Origin: JAFNGF01 sp964567045
Lineage (GTDB): Bacteria > Planctomycetota > Phycisphaerae > Sedimentisphaerales > Anaerobacaceae
Assembly (NCBI GenBank): GCA_964567045.1
Contig: CAZMLE010000003.1
Coordinates: 1 to 64,000, forward strand
Direction: 5' to 3'
DNA: 64,000 bases
Positions 1-9,228 of this stretch are shown here, in pieces. The translations under genes were made by a program, and so were the position numbers. Numbering within the stretch: position 1 is the stretch's first letter; every line of letters begins with the position of its first letter. Below the pieces are notes generated by a model that worked only from the letters and a program-made list of their open reading frames with translations, was not told the DNA's origin and did not search any database.

Positions 1-519
1 GTTTGCTAATGCCAAAAATCTGTTGACCGGCTCCGGTTCATAGGAGAGCACAGAGCACTCAGAGCATTTGTTTCTTTTCTCGGTGCACGCTGTGTCCTCT
101 GTGGCTTTTTGGTCAGTGCAAATCCGTCTCTAAAAAGTCGGTCTTAGCCCGTGTCTGATTTATAATCCAGATTTTTCCCTATTGCAAATTGAAAATGCCC
201 CCGCACTTGCCCGCCACTTGCCCGCCATACGTCTGGCGGGTAAATCTGGCGAGTAAACCTGCCGGAAGACATTTTAACCGGACACGGATTTATCCGCCAG
301 CCGTAAGGCGGATTAACACGGATTCCCGCTGTTAAGGCGCAGCCGAAACATCCGGCATGAGGCCGGATTCTTCGCTCCGCTCAGAACGGCGTCTGTGAAA
401 TCTGTGGATATCTTAATCCAGGAGCGGGGGGCTTTTTGCAAAAATGCCGCAGAAAATTCTTGCAAAATCAGTCAGCCTTGCATTGGAATAAGTGCAAGAG
501 AAAAGCTTTAGGGGAGGAC
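1..519. other. Intergenic region with dispersed palindromes
   Basis: No convincing gene is seen here. The stretch holds short inverted repeats (separate entry) and a motif resembling 'cacagag...ctctgtgg' around 48-115, of the kind scattered between genes in many environmental genomes. No promoter could be assigned with confidence. Confidence 0.6.
221..313. repeat. Two short palindromic repeats (CCCGCC/GGCGGG and ATCCGCC/GGCGGAT)
   Basis: Positions 221-240 form an inverted repeat with CCCGCCA and TGGCGGG arms. Positions 292-313 form another with ATCCGCC and GGCGGAT arms. The second type recurs inside the ECF-partner gene at 36425-36453, so these appear to be members of dispersed repeat families and not local terminators. 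Confidence 0.65.
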
Positions 520-525
520 ATGCAA

Positions 526-672
526 ATGAAAAGGGCCAATCTAATCCGATTTGTTGTGCTGCTTGCGCTACTGGCTTTGTGGCCTGTAAAAGGGCTGGCC
601 GAAAATCAGAATATACTGCTTTTACTCTTGATAAACGATTATATTTGTAACACTGTTGAGTCGTCTGAATGA
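526..672 (+). CDS. Small putative exported peptide
   Basis: A 48-residue reading frame starts at the ATG at 526. A GGGGAGG ribosome-binding site lies at 511-517, with better spacing for this ATG than for the one at 520. The protein is a basic N-terminus (MKRANLIR), a hydrophobic stretch ending at LAE like a signal peptide, then a very short hydrophobic tail. I do not recognise a family. It lies 91 nt upstream of the C1A protease on the same strand and could be a leader or the remnant of a larger secreted protein. Confidence 0.35.
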   Translation: MKRANLIRFVVLLALLALWPVKGLAENQNILLLLLINDYICNTVESSE

Positions 673-763
673 AAGTCGTATGCGGTGTGACCTTATCAAT
701 GCTGGAACGATGGTCAAAAGGGTGAACCGTTGCCGCCGTAGCACTTAGTGAGGAGTAATACAC

Positions 764-2977
764 ATGGTCAGTTCAAATCGTCTCTCAGTCAAGTGTGTGG
801 TTCTTATCATTGCTCTGTTTGTGGGTATGGGATATGCCGGCACCCAGACCAGTGATCCGCTGCCCCCAGCGTATGATCTGCGGCTACTGGGTTACGTCAC
901 ACCCGTAAAGTCTCAGACTGGCGGCACATGTTGGTGTCATGGCACAATGGCCGCTATCGAGAGCAACCTGCTCATCTCGGGCTACTGGGACTCTCTTGGT
1001 CGGACCAATTCGCCCAACCTGGCTGAGTACCACCTGGACTGGTGGAATGGTTTCAACCAGTACAACAACGACGATATGGTGCCGACAGGCGCCACCGGTC
1101 TTGTCGTTCACCAGGGGGGTGACTACCTTGTGGCGGCGGCGTACATCGGTCGAGGCGATGGCGCCGTCAATTGTGCCAGAGCCAACTCTGACGGCCAGCT
1201 TGACTCTCCCTGGTATGTCTCTGCCCCGGCAAAATATGAACAGGACTATGAGGTTCTCTACGTGCGCGATATTGAGTGGTATACAGTCGGCCCCAACCTC
1301 AAAGACATCGACATAATCAAGAAAGCCGTCGTGACCCATGGTGCTGTGGCGACATGCATGGCCTATTCCGCCAGCTTCCTGGTCGCCGGCAAACACTACC
1401 AGTCTCCGTCCGATGGGATGCTGCCCAACCACTCGGTTACGATCGTGGGCTGGGACGACAGCATGGTAACACAGGCTCCTATGCCAGGTGCATGGCTCAT
1501 CAAAAACAGTTGGGGACGCTCTTGGAACGGCACCGGTTACTTCTGGATATCGTATTACGACAAACACTGTGGTCACGACCCAGAAATGGGGGCCGTCTCC
1601 TTCCAGGGTGCACAGTTGAATTCTTACGACCACATCTACTACCACGACTATCACGGCTGGCGTGACACGAAAACCGACTGCAACGAGGCTTTCAATGTCT
1701 TTACTCCCCGCCGTGCAGAGAGGGTTGTTGCGGTCAGCTTTTACACTGCCACGGATAACGTCACCTACAACGCCACGATATACGACCGATTTGAAGGCGG
1801 CCAATTGCTGGACGAGCTGACTGCCCAATCCGGCACTATCGCGCACAGAGGATTTCACACCGTTGATCTTAACACGCCGGTTGTTGTCACAAGGAACAAT
1901 GATTTCTACGTCTACGTGGAGCTCTCGGCCGGCGGTCACGCTTATGACCGTACGTCCGAGGTCAAAGTACTGTTGGACGATCCGAATGTGGGCCCTACAT
2001 ACACTGAAGGTCCTCCGCCGCCCGATATTCATATCTGGAGCTTCAATTTCGACACGCTCGGCAAGATGCAGCTTGAAGCAAGTCAGGGTGCACTCGTGCC
2101 CTCGACATCGGAGCCGGGCCAGAGTTATTATCGCAGTGATTCAGGATGGCGAGACCTTTATGAATTTGACAACACCGCCAATTTCTGCATCAAAGCCCTG
2201 GCTGTTTCCATCGATGCCGATCTGAATCAAGATGCCGTCACCGATTTTGCCGACTTCGCAGTATTGGCATCGGCCTGGAAGACCGAGGCGGGCGATGAGC
2301 TTTGGGATCCGAGCTCCGACCTAAACCTCGACAATGCCGTCGATGCGCAGGACATTGCCCTTATGAGTGAGTATTGGCTGAAGGAGGTCCCAGAACTTGG
2401 CTTGATAGCTCACTGGAAGCTAGATGAGGCAGGCGGTGATGTCGCCCACGATAGTATTCAAAAACGCGATGGTGTCCTTCACGGTGGTCCAACGTGGCAG
2501 CCCGCCGCTGGCAAAGTAAACGGAGCGCTTGAATTGGACGGCACCGATGACTATGTCAGCACGCCCTTTATCTTGGACCCGTCCGCCATAGGCGGATTCA
2601 GCGTCTTTGCCTGGGTCAAGGGCGGTGCTCCGGGGCAGGCGATAGTGTCGCAAGTAGGGGGGATGAATTGGCTCGTGGCGGACGCCATAGAAGGTAAACT
2701 AATGACGCAGCTAACAATTGCTGGCAGGTTCGGCCGGCCATTGATCTCGCAGACCATTGTTACCGACGGTAACTGGCACCGTGTCGGGCTTACCTGCGAC
2801 GGCAAGAACAGGGTCCTTTATGTTGATGATGTAGAGGTCGCCAGAGATACTCAGAGTGCCGTGGCGGGTTCAGATGTCGGTCTGAATATTGGCGCCGGCA
2901 AGAATCTTGAGCCTGGCAGTTTCTGGTCCGGCCTGATCGATGATGTCCGCATCTATGACCGAGCGATGACGCCGTAG
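764..2977 (+). CDS. Secreted papain-like (C1A) cysteine protease with dockerin-like and LamG domains
   Basis: The 737-residue protein begins with a signal peptide (about residues 1-26, ending GYAG) after a GAGGAG ribosome-binding site. The peptidase C1A domain follows almost at once, with no long propeptide. The catalytic Cys is C56 in GGTCWCHG, preceded by Q51 (oxyanion hole); H223 lies in PNHSVTIVGW and N248 in IKNSWGRSWNGTGY. Residues about 484-545 carry two Ca-binding dockerin-like repeats (DADLNQDAVTDFADF and DLNLDNAVDAQDIALM). Residues about 548-737 are a LamG/concanavalin-like domain ending in DDVRIYDRAMTP, where the frame stops abruptly. It is inferred to be an extracellular protease whose non-catalytic modules bind carbohydrate or a surface partner. 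The next gene is convergent. Confidence 0.88.
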   Translation: MVSSNRLSVKCVVLIIALFVGMGYAGTQTSDPLPPAYDLRLLGYVTPVKSQTGGTCWCHGTMAAIESNLLISGYWDSLGRTNSPNLAEYHLDWWNGFNQYNNDDMVPTGATGLVVHQGGDYLVAAAYIGRGDGAVNCARANSDGQLDSPWYVSAPAKYEQDYEVLYVRDIEWYTVGPNLKDIDIIKKAVVTHGAVATCMAYSASFLVAGKHYQSPSDGMLPNHSVTIVGWDDSMVTQAPMPGAWLIKNSWGRSWNGTGYFWISYYDKHCGHDPEMGAVSFQGAQLNSYDHIYYHDYHGWRDTKTDCNEAFNVFTPRRAERVVAVSFYTATDNVTYNATIYDRFEGGQLLDELTAQSGTIAHRGFHTVDLNTPVVVTRNNDFYVYVELSAGGHAYDRTSEVKVLLDDPNVGPTYTEGPPPPDIHIWSFNFDTLGKMQLEASQGALVPSTSEPGQSYYRSDSGWRDLYEFDNTANFCIKALAVSIDADLNQDAVTDFADFAVLASAWKTEAGDELWDPSSDLNLDNAVDAQDIALMSEYWLKEVPELGLIAHWKLDEAGGDVAHDSIQKRDGVLHGGPTWQPAAGKVNGALELDGTDDYVSTPFILDPSAIGGFSVFAWVKGGAPGQAIVSQVGGMNWLVADAIEGKLMTQLTIAGRFGRPLISQTIVTDGNWHRVGLTCDGKNRVLYVDDVEVARDTQSAVAGSDVGLNIGAGKNLEPGSFWSGLIDDVRIYDRAMTP

Positions 2978-2993
2978 TTTGGCCGGGCGGAGG

Positions 2994-4427
2994 TTATACG
3001 CCGACGGCTGCTGCGTTAGGCTGGAAGCGCAGTTTGGCCTGGCCGATAAGATAAAAGCTGCCGGTTATGCAGATAAGGTCGCCTCTGCCTACGGCACTTG
3101 CGGCAATTCGCAACGCGTCGCCCAGAGTTAGAGCCGTCTGGCACATTTTGCCGCAGATTTCGGTGTACATATCAGCCAAATCCTGTGGAGATGCTGCCTT
3201 AACCGAATTGCTGCGAGTGAAAATGACCTTGTCGGCCCCGTACTGCAATTCCCGCAACATGCCTTCAATATCCTTGTCGCCATTGCAGCCGAAGATTACC
3301 ACCATGGAATCATAGGGTATATTCTGGCCTATGGCGTGTATCAACGCCCGGATGCTGGCGGCATTGTGGGCGCCATCAATCATGATTCTGGGGTCATCGT
3401 AGATCATCTCCATTCGGCCAGCCAGCCAGACCTTGTCGAGCCCGGCAGTAGCCTTATCGTTGTCTATTTTGTAGCCGCTTTCTTTGAGCTTATCCAGCAT
3501 AGCCAGGGCCAGGCCGCAGTTGATTGCCTGATGGTTGCCGTGCAAGGGCACCCGCAGGTGTTCAAATCTGCTTGTTGGCGTGGTCAGGCAGATTCGGGTA
3601 TGTGGACCATGCTCCCGTGAGGTCTCAAATCTAAATGAAAAATCAATGTCGGTGCCCGTTACACTCAGCGGGGCCTTGACTGCCAGAGCCTGGGATTTTA
3701 GGACACGCATTGCCGCCGGGTCCTGTTGAACGGTAATGGCGGGCACGCCGGGCTTAAAAATGCCGGCTTTTTCTCTGGCAATACTGTCGATCGTTTTTCC
3801 GAGCTGCTGCTGATGGTCGATGCTCAGACTGGTTATGCCGACGACCTCAGGATGAATAACGTTGGTGCTGTCTAATCTGCCGCCCATACCGGTTTCAATT
3901 ACCGCGATGTCAACCGCTTTATCGAGAAAATACATAAACGCCAGAGCGGTCATAACCTCAAAGAACGTGGGTGGGTCGGTTTTTGACAGTTTTTCAACCG
4001 GCTCATAAATTCTGTTCAAAAGGCCCAGCATTTCTGTTTCTTTGATCATTTTGGAATTGACAACAATCCGCTCGTGCAGGTGTACCACGTGCGGCGAAGT
4101 ATACAAGCCGACCTTATAATCGTTGGCTTCGAGCATCTTGGCCAGCATTGTAGCAGTCGAGCCTTTTCCTTTTGTGCCGGCTATATGGACTGTACGGATT
4201 TTGTTGTGGGGATCGCCCAATAGCGACAGGAGGTTTTCCATCCGATGCAGATTAAAGGTCGTTACGTTATACCGCAGATGCTCTTGTTTTTCGTAGTCGG
4301 TCTTCTGAAATAGATAGCTTATAGCTTCCTGGTAGCTACCAAAAGGCTTTTTGGTCTTGACCTTAGCAAGCTTGGTGCGTTCTTTCTCTGCTCGTTTCTT
4401 TCCGGTTGTTTTTGTAGTTCTGGGCAT
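2994..4427 (-). CDS. folC: Bifunctional folylpolyglutamate synthase/dihydrofolate synthase
   Basis: This Mur-ligase-type enzyme adds glutamate to dihydropteroate and folates with ATP hydrolysis in the cytoplasm. The sequence shows the P-loop IAGTKGKGSTAT at about residues 82-93, then GLYTSPHVVHLHERI, the GMGGRLDSTNVI substrate motif, SIDHQQQLG and the C-terminal IDGAHNAASI. I chose the ATG at 4427 (477 residues). An upstream TTG at 4469 would add 14 residues. Even so, the protein has a lysine-rich N-terminal extension of about 25 residues that is absent from typical FolC. It is convergent with the upstream protease gene, with 16 nt between the stops. Confidence 0.93.
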   Translation of the reverse strand: MPRTTKTTGKKRAEKERTKLAKVKTKKPFGSYQEAISYLFQKTDYEKQEHLRYNVTTFNLHRMENLLSLLGDPHNKIRTVHIAGTKGKGSTATMLAKMLEANDYKVGLYTSPHVVHLHERIVVNSKMIKETEMLGLLNRIYEPVEKLSKTDPPTFFEVMTALAFMYFLDKAVDIAVIETGMGGRLDSTNVIHPEVVGITSLSIDHQQQLGKTIDSIAREKAGIFKPGVPAITVQQDPAAMRVLKSQALAVKAPLSVTGTDIDFSFRFETSREHGPHTRICLTTPTSRFEHLRVPLHGNHQAINCGLALAMLDKLKESGYKIDNDKATAGLDKVWLAGRMEMIYDDPRIMIDGAHNAASIRALIHAIGQNIPYDSMVVIFGCNGDKDIEGMLRELQYGADKVIFTRSNSVKAASPQDLADMYTEICGKMCQTALTLGDALRIAASAVGRGDLICITGSFYLIGQAKLRFQPNAAAVGV

Positions 4428-4799
4428 AAAAACTTTGTTTATTTTAAGCCGAGAATGGGCAGTAGTCAATGCTGAGACATTTCAGAAAGGACAAGTGCCG
4501 GCTCTATCGGTCGAAAGTAGAGCTGCAAGTGGCTGTCAAGAAAGAGCTTATAGGAGAACAGCTTTTTTCCCTCTATCTTTCGTAAACTCTACTTGCACAA
4601 TTCTGGCTAAACATTCAATCAGTTTTACTTATAAAGGTCTCGGTTAAAACCCCCTCTCGAGCTATGCTGACCTATATTACTGTGGCGTGGCGTCATTTGT
4701 TCGATGCTTGATGAGCGTATTTTGATGCTGGAATAGCGGAACGGGATCAGGCGTTACGGGTCCAGGCATGGCTTTTGTCTGTGCGATAACTGCAGAAAG
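4428..4799. other. Intergenic region between folC and dprA
   Basis: About 370 nt between two minus-strand genes. Nothing resembling a gene or RNA was recognised. A TTGACA hexamer occurs on the minus strand at 4539-4534 but lacks a good -10 at the right spacing, so no promoter is called. Confidence 0.4.
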
Positions 4800-5954
4800 C
4801 TACCTTCGCAGGAACAAATTGCCCGGCAGTTGCTTTATCAAGCCTTTAAGTTGAAGCGAGACCAAGCCGGCGTTAACGGTGCCTGCCGGCAGATCAGTAT
4901 CCGCGATAATCTGATCTATGTGCAGGGGCTCTTTGTCCAAGCCGCTGTAAATATTCTTCTCCTCGTCGGTCAGCTTGAAGTGACTTGCATCAAACAGAGA
5001 AACCTCCACTTTTTCCGATGCCTGTGTCGCCGCTGCAGTCACGTGGCTTTGCAGTTGTTCGCCGATATAGCCGAGTGCTTCCATCACGTCCTCGATGGAT
5101 TCGACCAGCTTGGCTCCCTGTTTTATCAGTTGGTGAGCGCCTTTGCTCAGCGGCGAGTCAATTTTTCCCGGCACCGCCATAACGTCGCGATTATTATCAA
5201 GCGCAGCCCCGGCGGTGATCAGCGCTCCGGAGTTGAGCGGCGCTTCTATTATGATTGTTCCCAGTGACAATCCGGCGATTATTCTGTTGCGGGGCGGGAA
5301 ATTCTCCGACAGCGGCTCGCAGCGAAGCGGCAATTCGCTCACGCACGCGCCGGATTCGGCTATAAGCTCAAACAGCTTTTTGTTTTCCGGCGGAAAGATG
5401 TTTGCCAGGCCGCAGCCCTGTACCGCGATTGTTCGGCCCTTGGCTGCCAGGGCCCCTTGATGAGCGGCGGTATCTATGCCGCGAGCCATGCCAGAGACAA
5501 TTGTAAAGCCTGCTGAAGCCAATAAATGTGCAAAACGGGAGGCTTGCTCCTGGCCGTAGAGGCTGCATCGGCGTGTGCCGACTATTGAGATTGCGAGGTT
5601 ACTTTCGCGGGCGAGCGTGCCTTTTATATAAAGGACTGGCGGCGGATCGTAAATCTGCTTCAGCACCGGCGGATAACGCTTATCTTCGAGGTTGATTAGC
5701 CAGACGCCGAGCTTCTCAGCCAGTTCCAGCTCTTTGCCTATCTCGAATTTATCACGGGTGGCGGCGATTTGTTCGGCGGTTTTGAAGCCTATGCCGTCTA
5801 TTTTGGAAAGTTCGCTTACCGAAGCACCCAGAGCGTGGTCCGGTGAGCCGAAGCGTTTTATAAGCTTTGTGAAGGTAACTGGGCCGACACCGTCTGCTCG
5901 GATTAGTTTGAGCCAGTTTTCGATGCCGGGCGAATTAGCTTGTGACTGTGTCAT
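4800..5954 (-). CDS. dprA: DNA-processing protein DprA
   Basis: DprA/Smf binds incoming single-stranded DNA in natural transformation and loads RecA. The 384-residue protein has an N-terminal helix-hairpin-helix/SAM-like part (GVGPVTFTKLIKRFGSP...SKIDGIGFKTAEQI, about residues 18-65). The Rossmann core follows, with IVGTRRCSLYGQEQASRFA, SGMARGIDTAAHQGAL, FPPRNRIIAGLS and PLNSGALITAGAALDNNRD. A C-terminal winged-helix-like segment (residues about 325-384) completes the usual architecture. It is encoded alone on the minus strand. Presence of dprA is consistent with, but does not prove, competence. Confidence 0.95.
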   Translation of the reverse strand: MTQSQANSPGIENWLKLIRADGVGPVTFTKLIKRFGSPDHALGASVSELSKIDGIGFKTAEQIAATRDKFEIGKELELAEKLGVWLINLEDKRYPPVLKQIYDPPPVLYIKGTLARESNLAISIVGTRRCSLYGQEQASRFAHLLASAGFTIVSGMARGIDTAAHQGALAAKGRTIAVQGCGLANIFPPENKKLFELIAESGACVSELPLRCEPLSENFPPRNRIIAGLSLGTIIIEAPLNSGALITAGAALDNNRDVMAVPGKIDSPLSKGAHQLIKQGAKLVESIEDVMEALGYIGEQLQSHVTAAATQASEKVEVSLFDASHFKLTDEEKNIYSGLDKEPLHIDQIIADTDLPAGTVNAGLVSLQLKGLIKQLPGNLFLRR

Positions 5955-6143
5955 TTATTTTCGCTGCCGCCAAAAAGCGGGGTTTCGCCGGGAGTTTATC
6001 TGAAAACCGGCGGCGGTCAAGGCTTTTTCACTTTCGGTCTTGGCCTTGGCAGATAGAATAAATCGGTAGGCTCCAGTGTAGTTTAGCCATTGTGCTGCGT
6101 AGCGTCCAAAAACAGGCATTGTATCTGAATGAAGGGGTATGCA

Positions 6144-6566
6144 ATGAGAAACGGTATCTTGGTCGTGGTGTTGATCGCATGGGCAGTATGCCTGGCGGGT
6201 TGCGTGATTATCGCTGATGAAGAGGTCATCTGTGTGGCCGATGACCCAACAATCGTGGAGATAAATGCCATAAGTAAACTATCTTTTGACGCTGACAGAC
6301 AACGTGCGTACAAAAGAATCGCTGCCCGTGAGGGACTAAGTGAGGCTGCCCAGGTCCATCTGGTCAAGGAGGCATTGGATAACCTGTCGTTCGAAGCCGC
6401 AAAAGAGGATGTTCTCTTGACGCTAATAAGAAACCCGGGCTTCGGTTCTGCAGCCGAAAGCGCTATCTTGAAGCGGCTGGATAAGTTTTCTTTTGAGAGT
6501 AGTAAGAACAAAATTCTTGAGGCCATAAATCAGCGGCAGGCGCAGGCGCCAACAGCGGTAAAATAA
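6144..6566 (+). CDS. Small putative lipoprotein
   Basis: A 140-residue protein read from the ATG at 6144, which has AAGGGG six bases upstream. An in-frame ATG at 6129 would place that AAGGGG inside the gene. The N-terminus is a lipoprotein signal ending LAGC (lipobox, Cys about residue 17). The mature part is helical, with repeated SFDADR / SFEAAKEDVLL / SFESSKNKIL motifs spaced about 45 residues apart, which suggests a degenerate helical repeat. No family was recognised. It is followed after 3 nt by the beta-lactamase-like gene, so the two are probably cotranscribed. Confidence 0.75.
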   Translation: MRNGILVVVLIAWAVCLAGCVIIADEEVICVADDPTIVEINAISKLSFDADRQRAYKRIAAREGLSEAAQVHLVKEALDNLSFEAAKEDVLLTLIRNPGFGSAAESAILKRLDKFSFESSKNKILEAINQRQAQAPTAVK

Positions 6567-6569
6567 AGG

Positions 6570-7673
6570 ATGAAACAACTGAGAATTCTTATATTGGCTT
6601 TCTCAGCCGGTGCTGGATTGGGGATTTGTCAGGTCAAAGCAGACCAGGCAAAACTCCTCTACCCAGGCAAAGAATGGAACATCGCTGTCCCGGGCCAGGT
6701 TGGCCTGGATGCGCAGAAGCTGAGAGGGCTGAGCGATTATGCCGGCGGGTTCGGCTGTGTCGTGCGGCATGGGTATATGGTTTATACGTGGGGTGATGCG
6801 AGCAAGCGAAAAGATGTCGCGTCAGCAGCTAAACCCCTTTACGCGCACTTTTTGTTCAAAGCGGTAGAGGACGGCAAAATTTCCAGTTTTGATGAGCAGG
6901 TCAATAAGTGGGAGCCGAGGCTGAATCAGATCAATAGAGAGCTTGGCTATAAAGACCGCAACATTGTCTGGCGACACCTTGCCAACCAGACCTCTTGCTA
7001 TGGACTTACCGAAGCACCTGGGACTGCCTTTGCATATAATGACTGGCAGATGGCACTTTTCTGGGACACGCTCTTTCTGAAGGTCTACGGCGTCAGCTAC
7101 GAAACGGTCGACGCCCAGCTTTTGCATCCTGACCTTACGAATCTTCTTGAGTGCCAGGATAATCCGACTTTTATGGCTTTTGGGACGGGCGGTCGGCCGG
7201 GTCGGCTGGCGATTTCGCCGCGGGACTTCGCACGGTTCGGACTATTATATTTGCGCAAGGGCAAATGGGGCGACAAACGGCTGCTAAGTCCGGAGCACGT
7301 GACGCCGGCAGTGACAAGTCCCTTGCCTAATTCGATTCCGCGGACCGCCGGTCGAGCGGCGGAAATGATACCGGCTCAGCGCTCGATAGGCTCAGAAAAG
7401 ATCCCGGATAATCAGTGCGACCATCTTGGCAGCTATAGCTGGCTGTGGTGGGTGAATGGCATCGACCGTGAAGGAAAGCGGCATTGGCCCGACGCCCCCG
7501 TAGATACGTATGGCTGCTTCGGACACGGCGGCCTGCGGGCGATGGTTGTTATGCCAAGTCTCGATTTGATTATAAGCTGGAATGACACAAGAATTAGTGA
7601 AAGCCAGATGGAAAATCACGCGCTGAAGCTGTTGAAAGATTGTGTCCTGGTAGTCGAACCTGGCGTGAAGTGA
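6570..7673 (+). CDS. Beta-lactamase family (class C/DD-peptidase-like) serine hydrolase
   Basis: A 367-residue exported protein with a signal peptide of about 24 residues. It has the serine-hydrolase triad of the class C beta-lactamase/esterase superfamily: S85-A-A-K88 as the SxxK motif, Y156-N-D at the YxN position (Asp instead of Asn in the third place), and HGG near the C-terminus (FGHGGLRAMVVMP) in place of KTG. Such proteins include esterases and peptidases as well as beta-lactamases, so antibiotic resistance should not be assumed. It is translated right after the small lipoprotein gene. Confidence 0.8.
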   Translation: MKQLRILILAFSAGAGLGICQVKADQAKLLYPGKEWNIAVPGQVGLDAQKLRGLSDYAGGFGCVVRHGYMVYTWGDASKRKDVASAAKPLYAHFLFKAVEDGKISSFDEQVNKWEPRLNQINRELGYKDRNIVWRHLANQTSCYGLTEAPGTAFAYNDWQMALFWDTLFLKVYGVSYETVDAQLLHPDLTNLLECQDNPTFMAFGTGGRPGRLAISPRDFARFGLLYLRKGKWGDKRLLSPEHVTPAVTSPLPNSIPRTAGRAAEMIPAQRSIGSEKIPDNQCDHLGSYSWLWWVNGIDREGKRHWPDAPVDTYGCFGHGGLRAMVVMPSLDLIISWNDTRISESQMENHALKLLKDCVLVVEPGVK

Positions 7674-7704
7674 GGGGGCAGCGGACGAAGATGGAATCTT
7701 TGCT

Positions 7705-8688
7705 ATGAAGAGGCGGCAGCTTCTATCTCCTGGATTGGCACTATTTCTCTTGTCGCCGGTGATTGGCGAGCTGCTATCCGGCTCAGCGCCGCCGGCGGAG
7801 TTTTTCCAGCCGATCGGATTCGTTATGCTGGCGGTACTTTACGGCGGCGGTGCTATTCTTGCCCGCGAGCTGACACATCGCTGGGATAAGAGCTGGCCGA
7901 CACTGCTTATGCTCGGAGCGGCCTATGGAGTGGCAGAGGAAGGATTGATGTGTAAGAGCTTTTTTGATCCAGCGTGGATGGATTTGGGGCCGCTTGGAAG
8001 CTATGGCCGCTGGGTCGGCGTCAATTGGGTCTGGGCGGCTGAGCTTACTATGTATCATGCGGTATTTAGCATCGCTATTCCGGTCATGTTAGTGAGCCTG
8101 ATGTTTCCGATGCACTGTCAGCGGACGTGGGTCAGCCCAAGAAAGCTCTGCGGGCTATTTTCCCTGTGGCTTATAAACGGTGTTTTAATATTTCTCTTTA
8201 TTAGCCCTTACCGTCCGCCAGCGTTTCATTACGTCACGGCGATAGTCGTTACGATTGGGTTGTGTATGTTGGCAAGATGGCTGCCCCATCCGAGGGCTGT
8301 TTGTCAGGAGCGCAGCAAAAAAGTTGCTCATCCAATCTGGTTTTTGCTGGTGGGTTTTGTTGGCACTTTGGGGCTATTCTTTCTTGTCTGGGTGGTGCCT
8401 CGTACAGGGATTCATCCATTATTGACAATGGGTTTAATGGTGTGCTTAGTTATTCTCGTTGGCTGGATTGTGTTGAGGCTTTCGGGCAGCGGCGCATTGT
8501 CGCAAAAATATCAGTTGGCACTATCGTCTGGAGCTCTCGGCTTTTTTATTCTGTTGGCGCCACTGCAAGAACTTGATAAAAACCGCACGGACAATACAAA
8601 AGGAATGATTTTTGTTGCCCTGGCAGCGGCGGTATTTTTGCTGTGGATGGCTCGACGCCTGAAGCGCCTTACTGAACTGCGTGTTTAG
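7705..8688 (+). CDS. Polytopic membrane protein of unknown function
   Basis: A 327-residue hydrophobic protein with roughly eight predicted membrane segments. A conserved-looking patch (YGVAEEGLMCKSF, then NWVWAAELTMYHAVFSI, residues about 72-122) contains charged residues within the membrane. This faintly recalls CPBP intramembrane proteases, but the full EExxxR and the histidine pair were not seen in the expected arrangement, so no function is assigned. It follows the serine hydrolase by 31 nt on the same strand. Confidence 0.7.
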   Translation: MKRRQLLSPGLALFLLSPVIGELLSGSAPPAEFFQPIGFVMLAVLYGGGAILARELTHRWDKSWPTLLMLGAAYGVAEEGLMCKSFFDPAWMDLGPLGSYGRWVGVNWVWAAELTMYHAVFSIAIPVMLVSLMFPMHCQRTWVSPRKLCGLFSLWLINGVLIFLFISPYRPPAFHYVTAIVVTIGLCMLARWLPHPRAVCQERSKKVAHPIWFLLVGFVGTLGLFFLVWVVPRTGIHPLLTMGLMVCLVILVGWIVLRLSGSGALSQKYQLALSSGALGFFILLAPLQELDKNRTDNTKGMIFVALAAAVFLLWMARRLKRLTELRV

Positions 8689-8706
8689 AAAAGGAGGCAG
8701 ATAGCT

Positions 8707-9213
8707 ATGGACAAACTTTATGATTCAGAAACGGGATGTTGTCCGAGGTTCAATCCTGAGCCTTGGGACGAAAAAGAAATAACATTTCAGGACAGACTGT
8801 TTGTCAAAGACCATGTCAGGAGTTTCCTGCATATTCCGCTAGACTTCGGCAAAGTGATGGTCAGAAACATGGAGATGATTAAGCAAGCGGGTGCCCTTGC
8901 GCCGCAGCCACTTATGCTTTCGGATGAAAAATCCCTCTGGGGAGCTGATATTTATATCGCAGTCAGCAAAAGTGTGCCGGGGGCGGAAATGGCCAGAATA
9001 TCGGGGACTTTTCTGACCAAAGTTTTTGAAGGCCCGTATAAAAATGCCGGTGCATGGGCGAGGGACCCCGCCCGGCGGGAACCCAAAGAAATGCGGGCCT
9101 ACGTCAAATCAAAGGCTAGAGAACTTAAGAAGCTATACTTTTTCTATACGACCTGCCCGAAGTGCGCTCAGTATTATGGCAAGAATTACACCGTTCTACT
9201 GGCAGAGCTTTGA
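8707..9213 (+). CDS. Conserved hypothetical protein with C-terminal CPKC motif
   Basis: A 168-residue soluble protein with a good AAGGAGG ribosome-binding site just upstream. The sequence has aromatic and charged segments, with a C-terminal YTTCPKCAQYYGKNY block whose CxxC could bind a metal or be redox active. The middle (GADIYIAVSKSVPGAEMARISGTF) resembles the small alpha/beta domain of GyrI/SOUL-like proteins, but this is only an impression. No signal peptide. Probably cotranscribed with the membrane protein 18 nt upstream. Confidence 0.7.
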   Translation: MDKLYDSETGCCPRFNPEPWDEKEITFQDRLFVKDHVRSFLHIPLDFGKVMVRNMEMIKQAGALAPQPLMLSDEKSLWGADIYIAVSKSVPGAEMARISGTFLTKVFEGPYKNAGAWARDPARREPKEMRAYVKSKARELKKLYFFYTTCPKCAQYYGKNYTVLLAEL

Positions 9214-9228
9214 ACGCTGAAACAGAAT

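Noticed and set aside
221..313. CRISPR array
   Set aside because: Palindromes are not regularly spaced and there are no spacers or cas genes.
884..2032. 382-codon open frame on the minus strand
   Set aside because: It lies wholly opposite the C1A protease, whose catalytic motifs are clear; composition shows it is a shadow of that gene.
4428..4799. Possible tRNA or small gene between folC and dprA
   Set aside because: No cloverleaf pairing or TTCGA-type arm could be placed, and the short plus-strand frames have no coding character.
6570..7673. Antibiotic resistance beta-lactamase
   Set aside because: Only generic serine-hydrolase motifs (SAAK, YND, HGG); these also fit esterases and peptidases.
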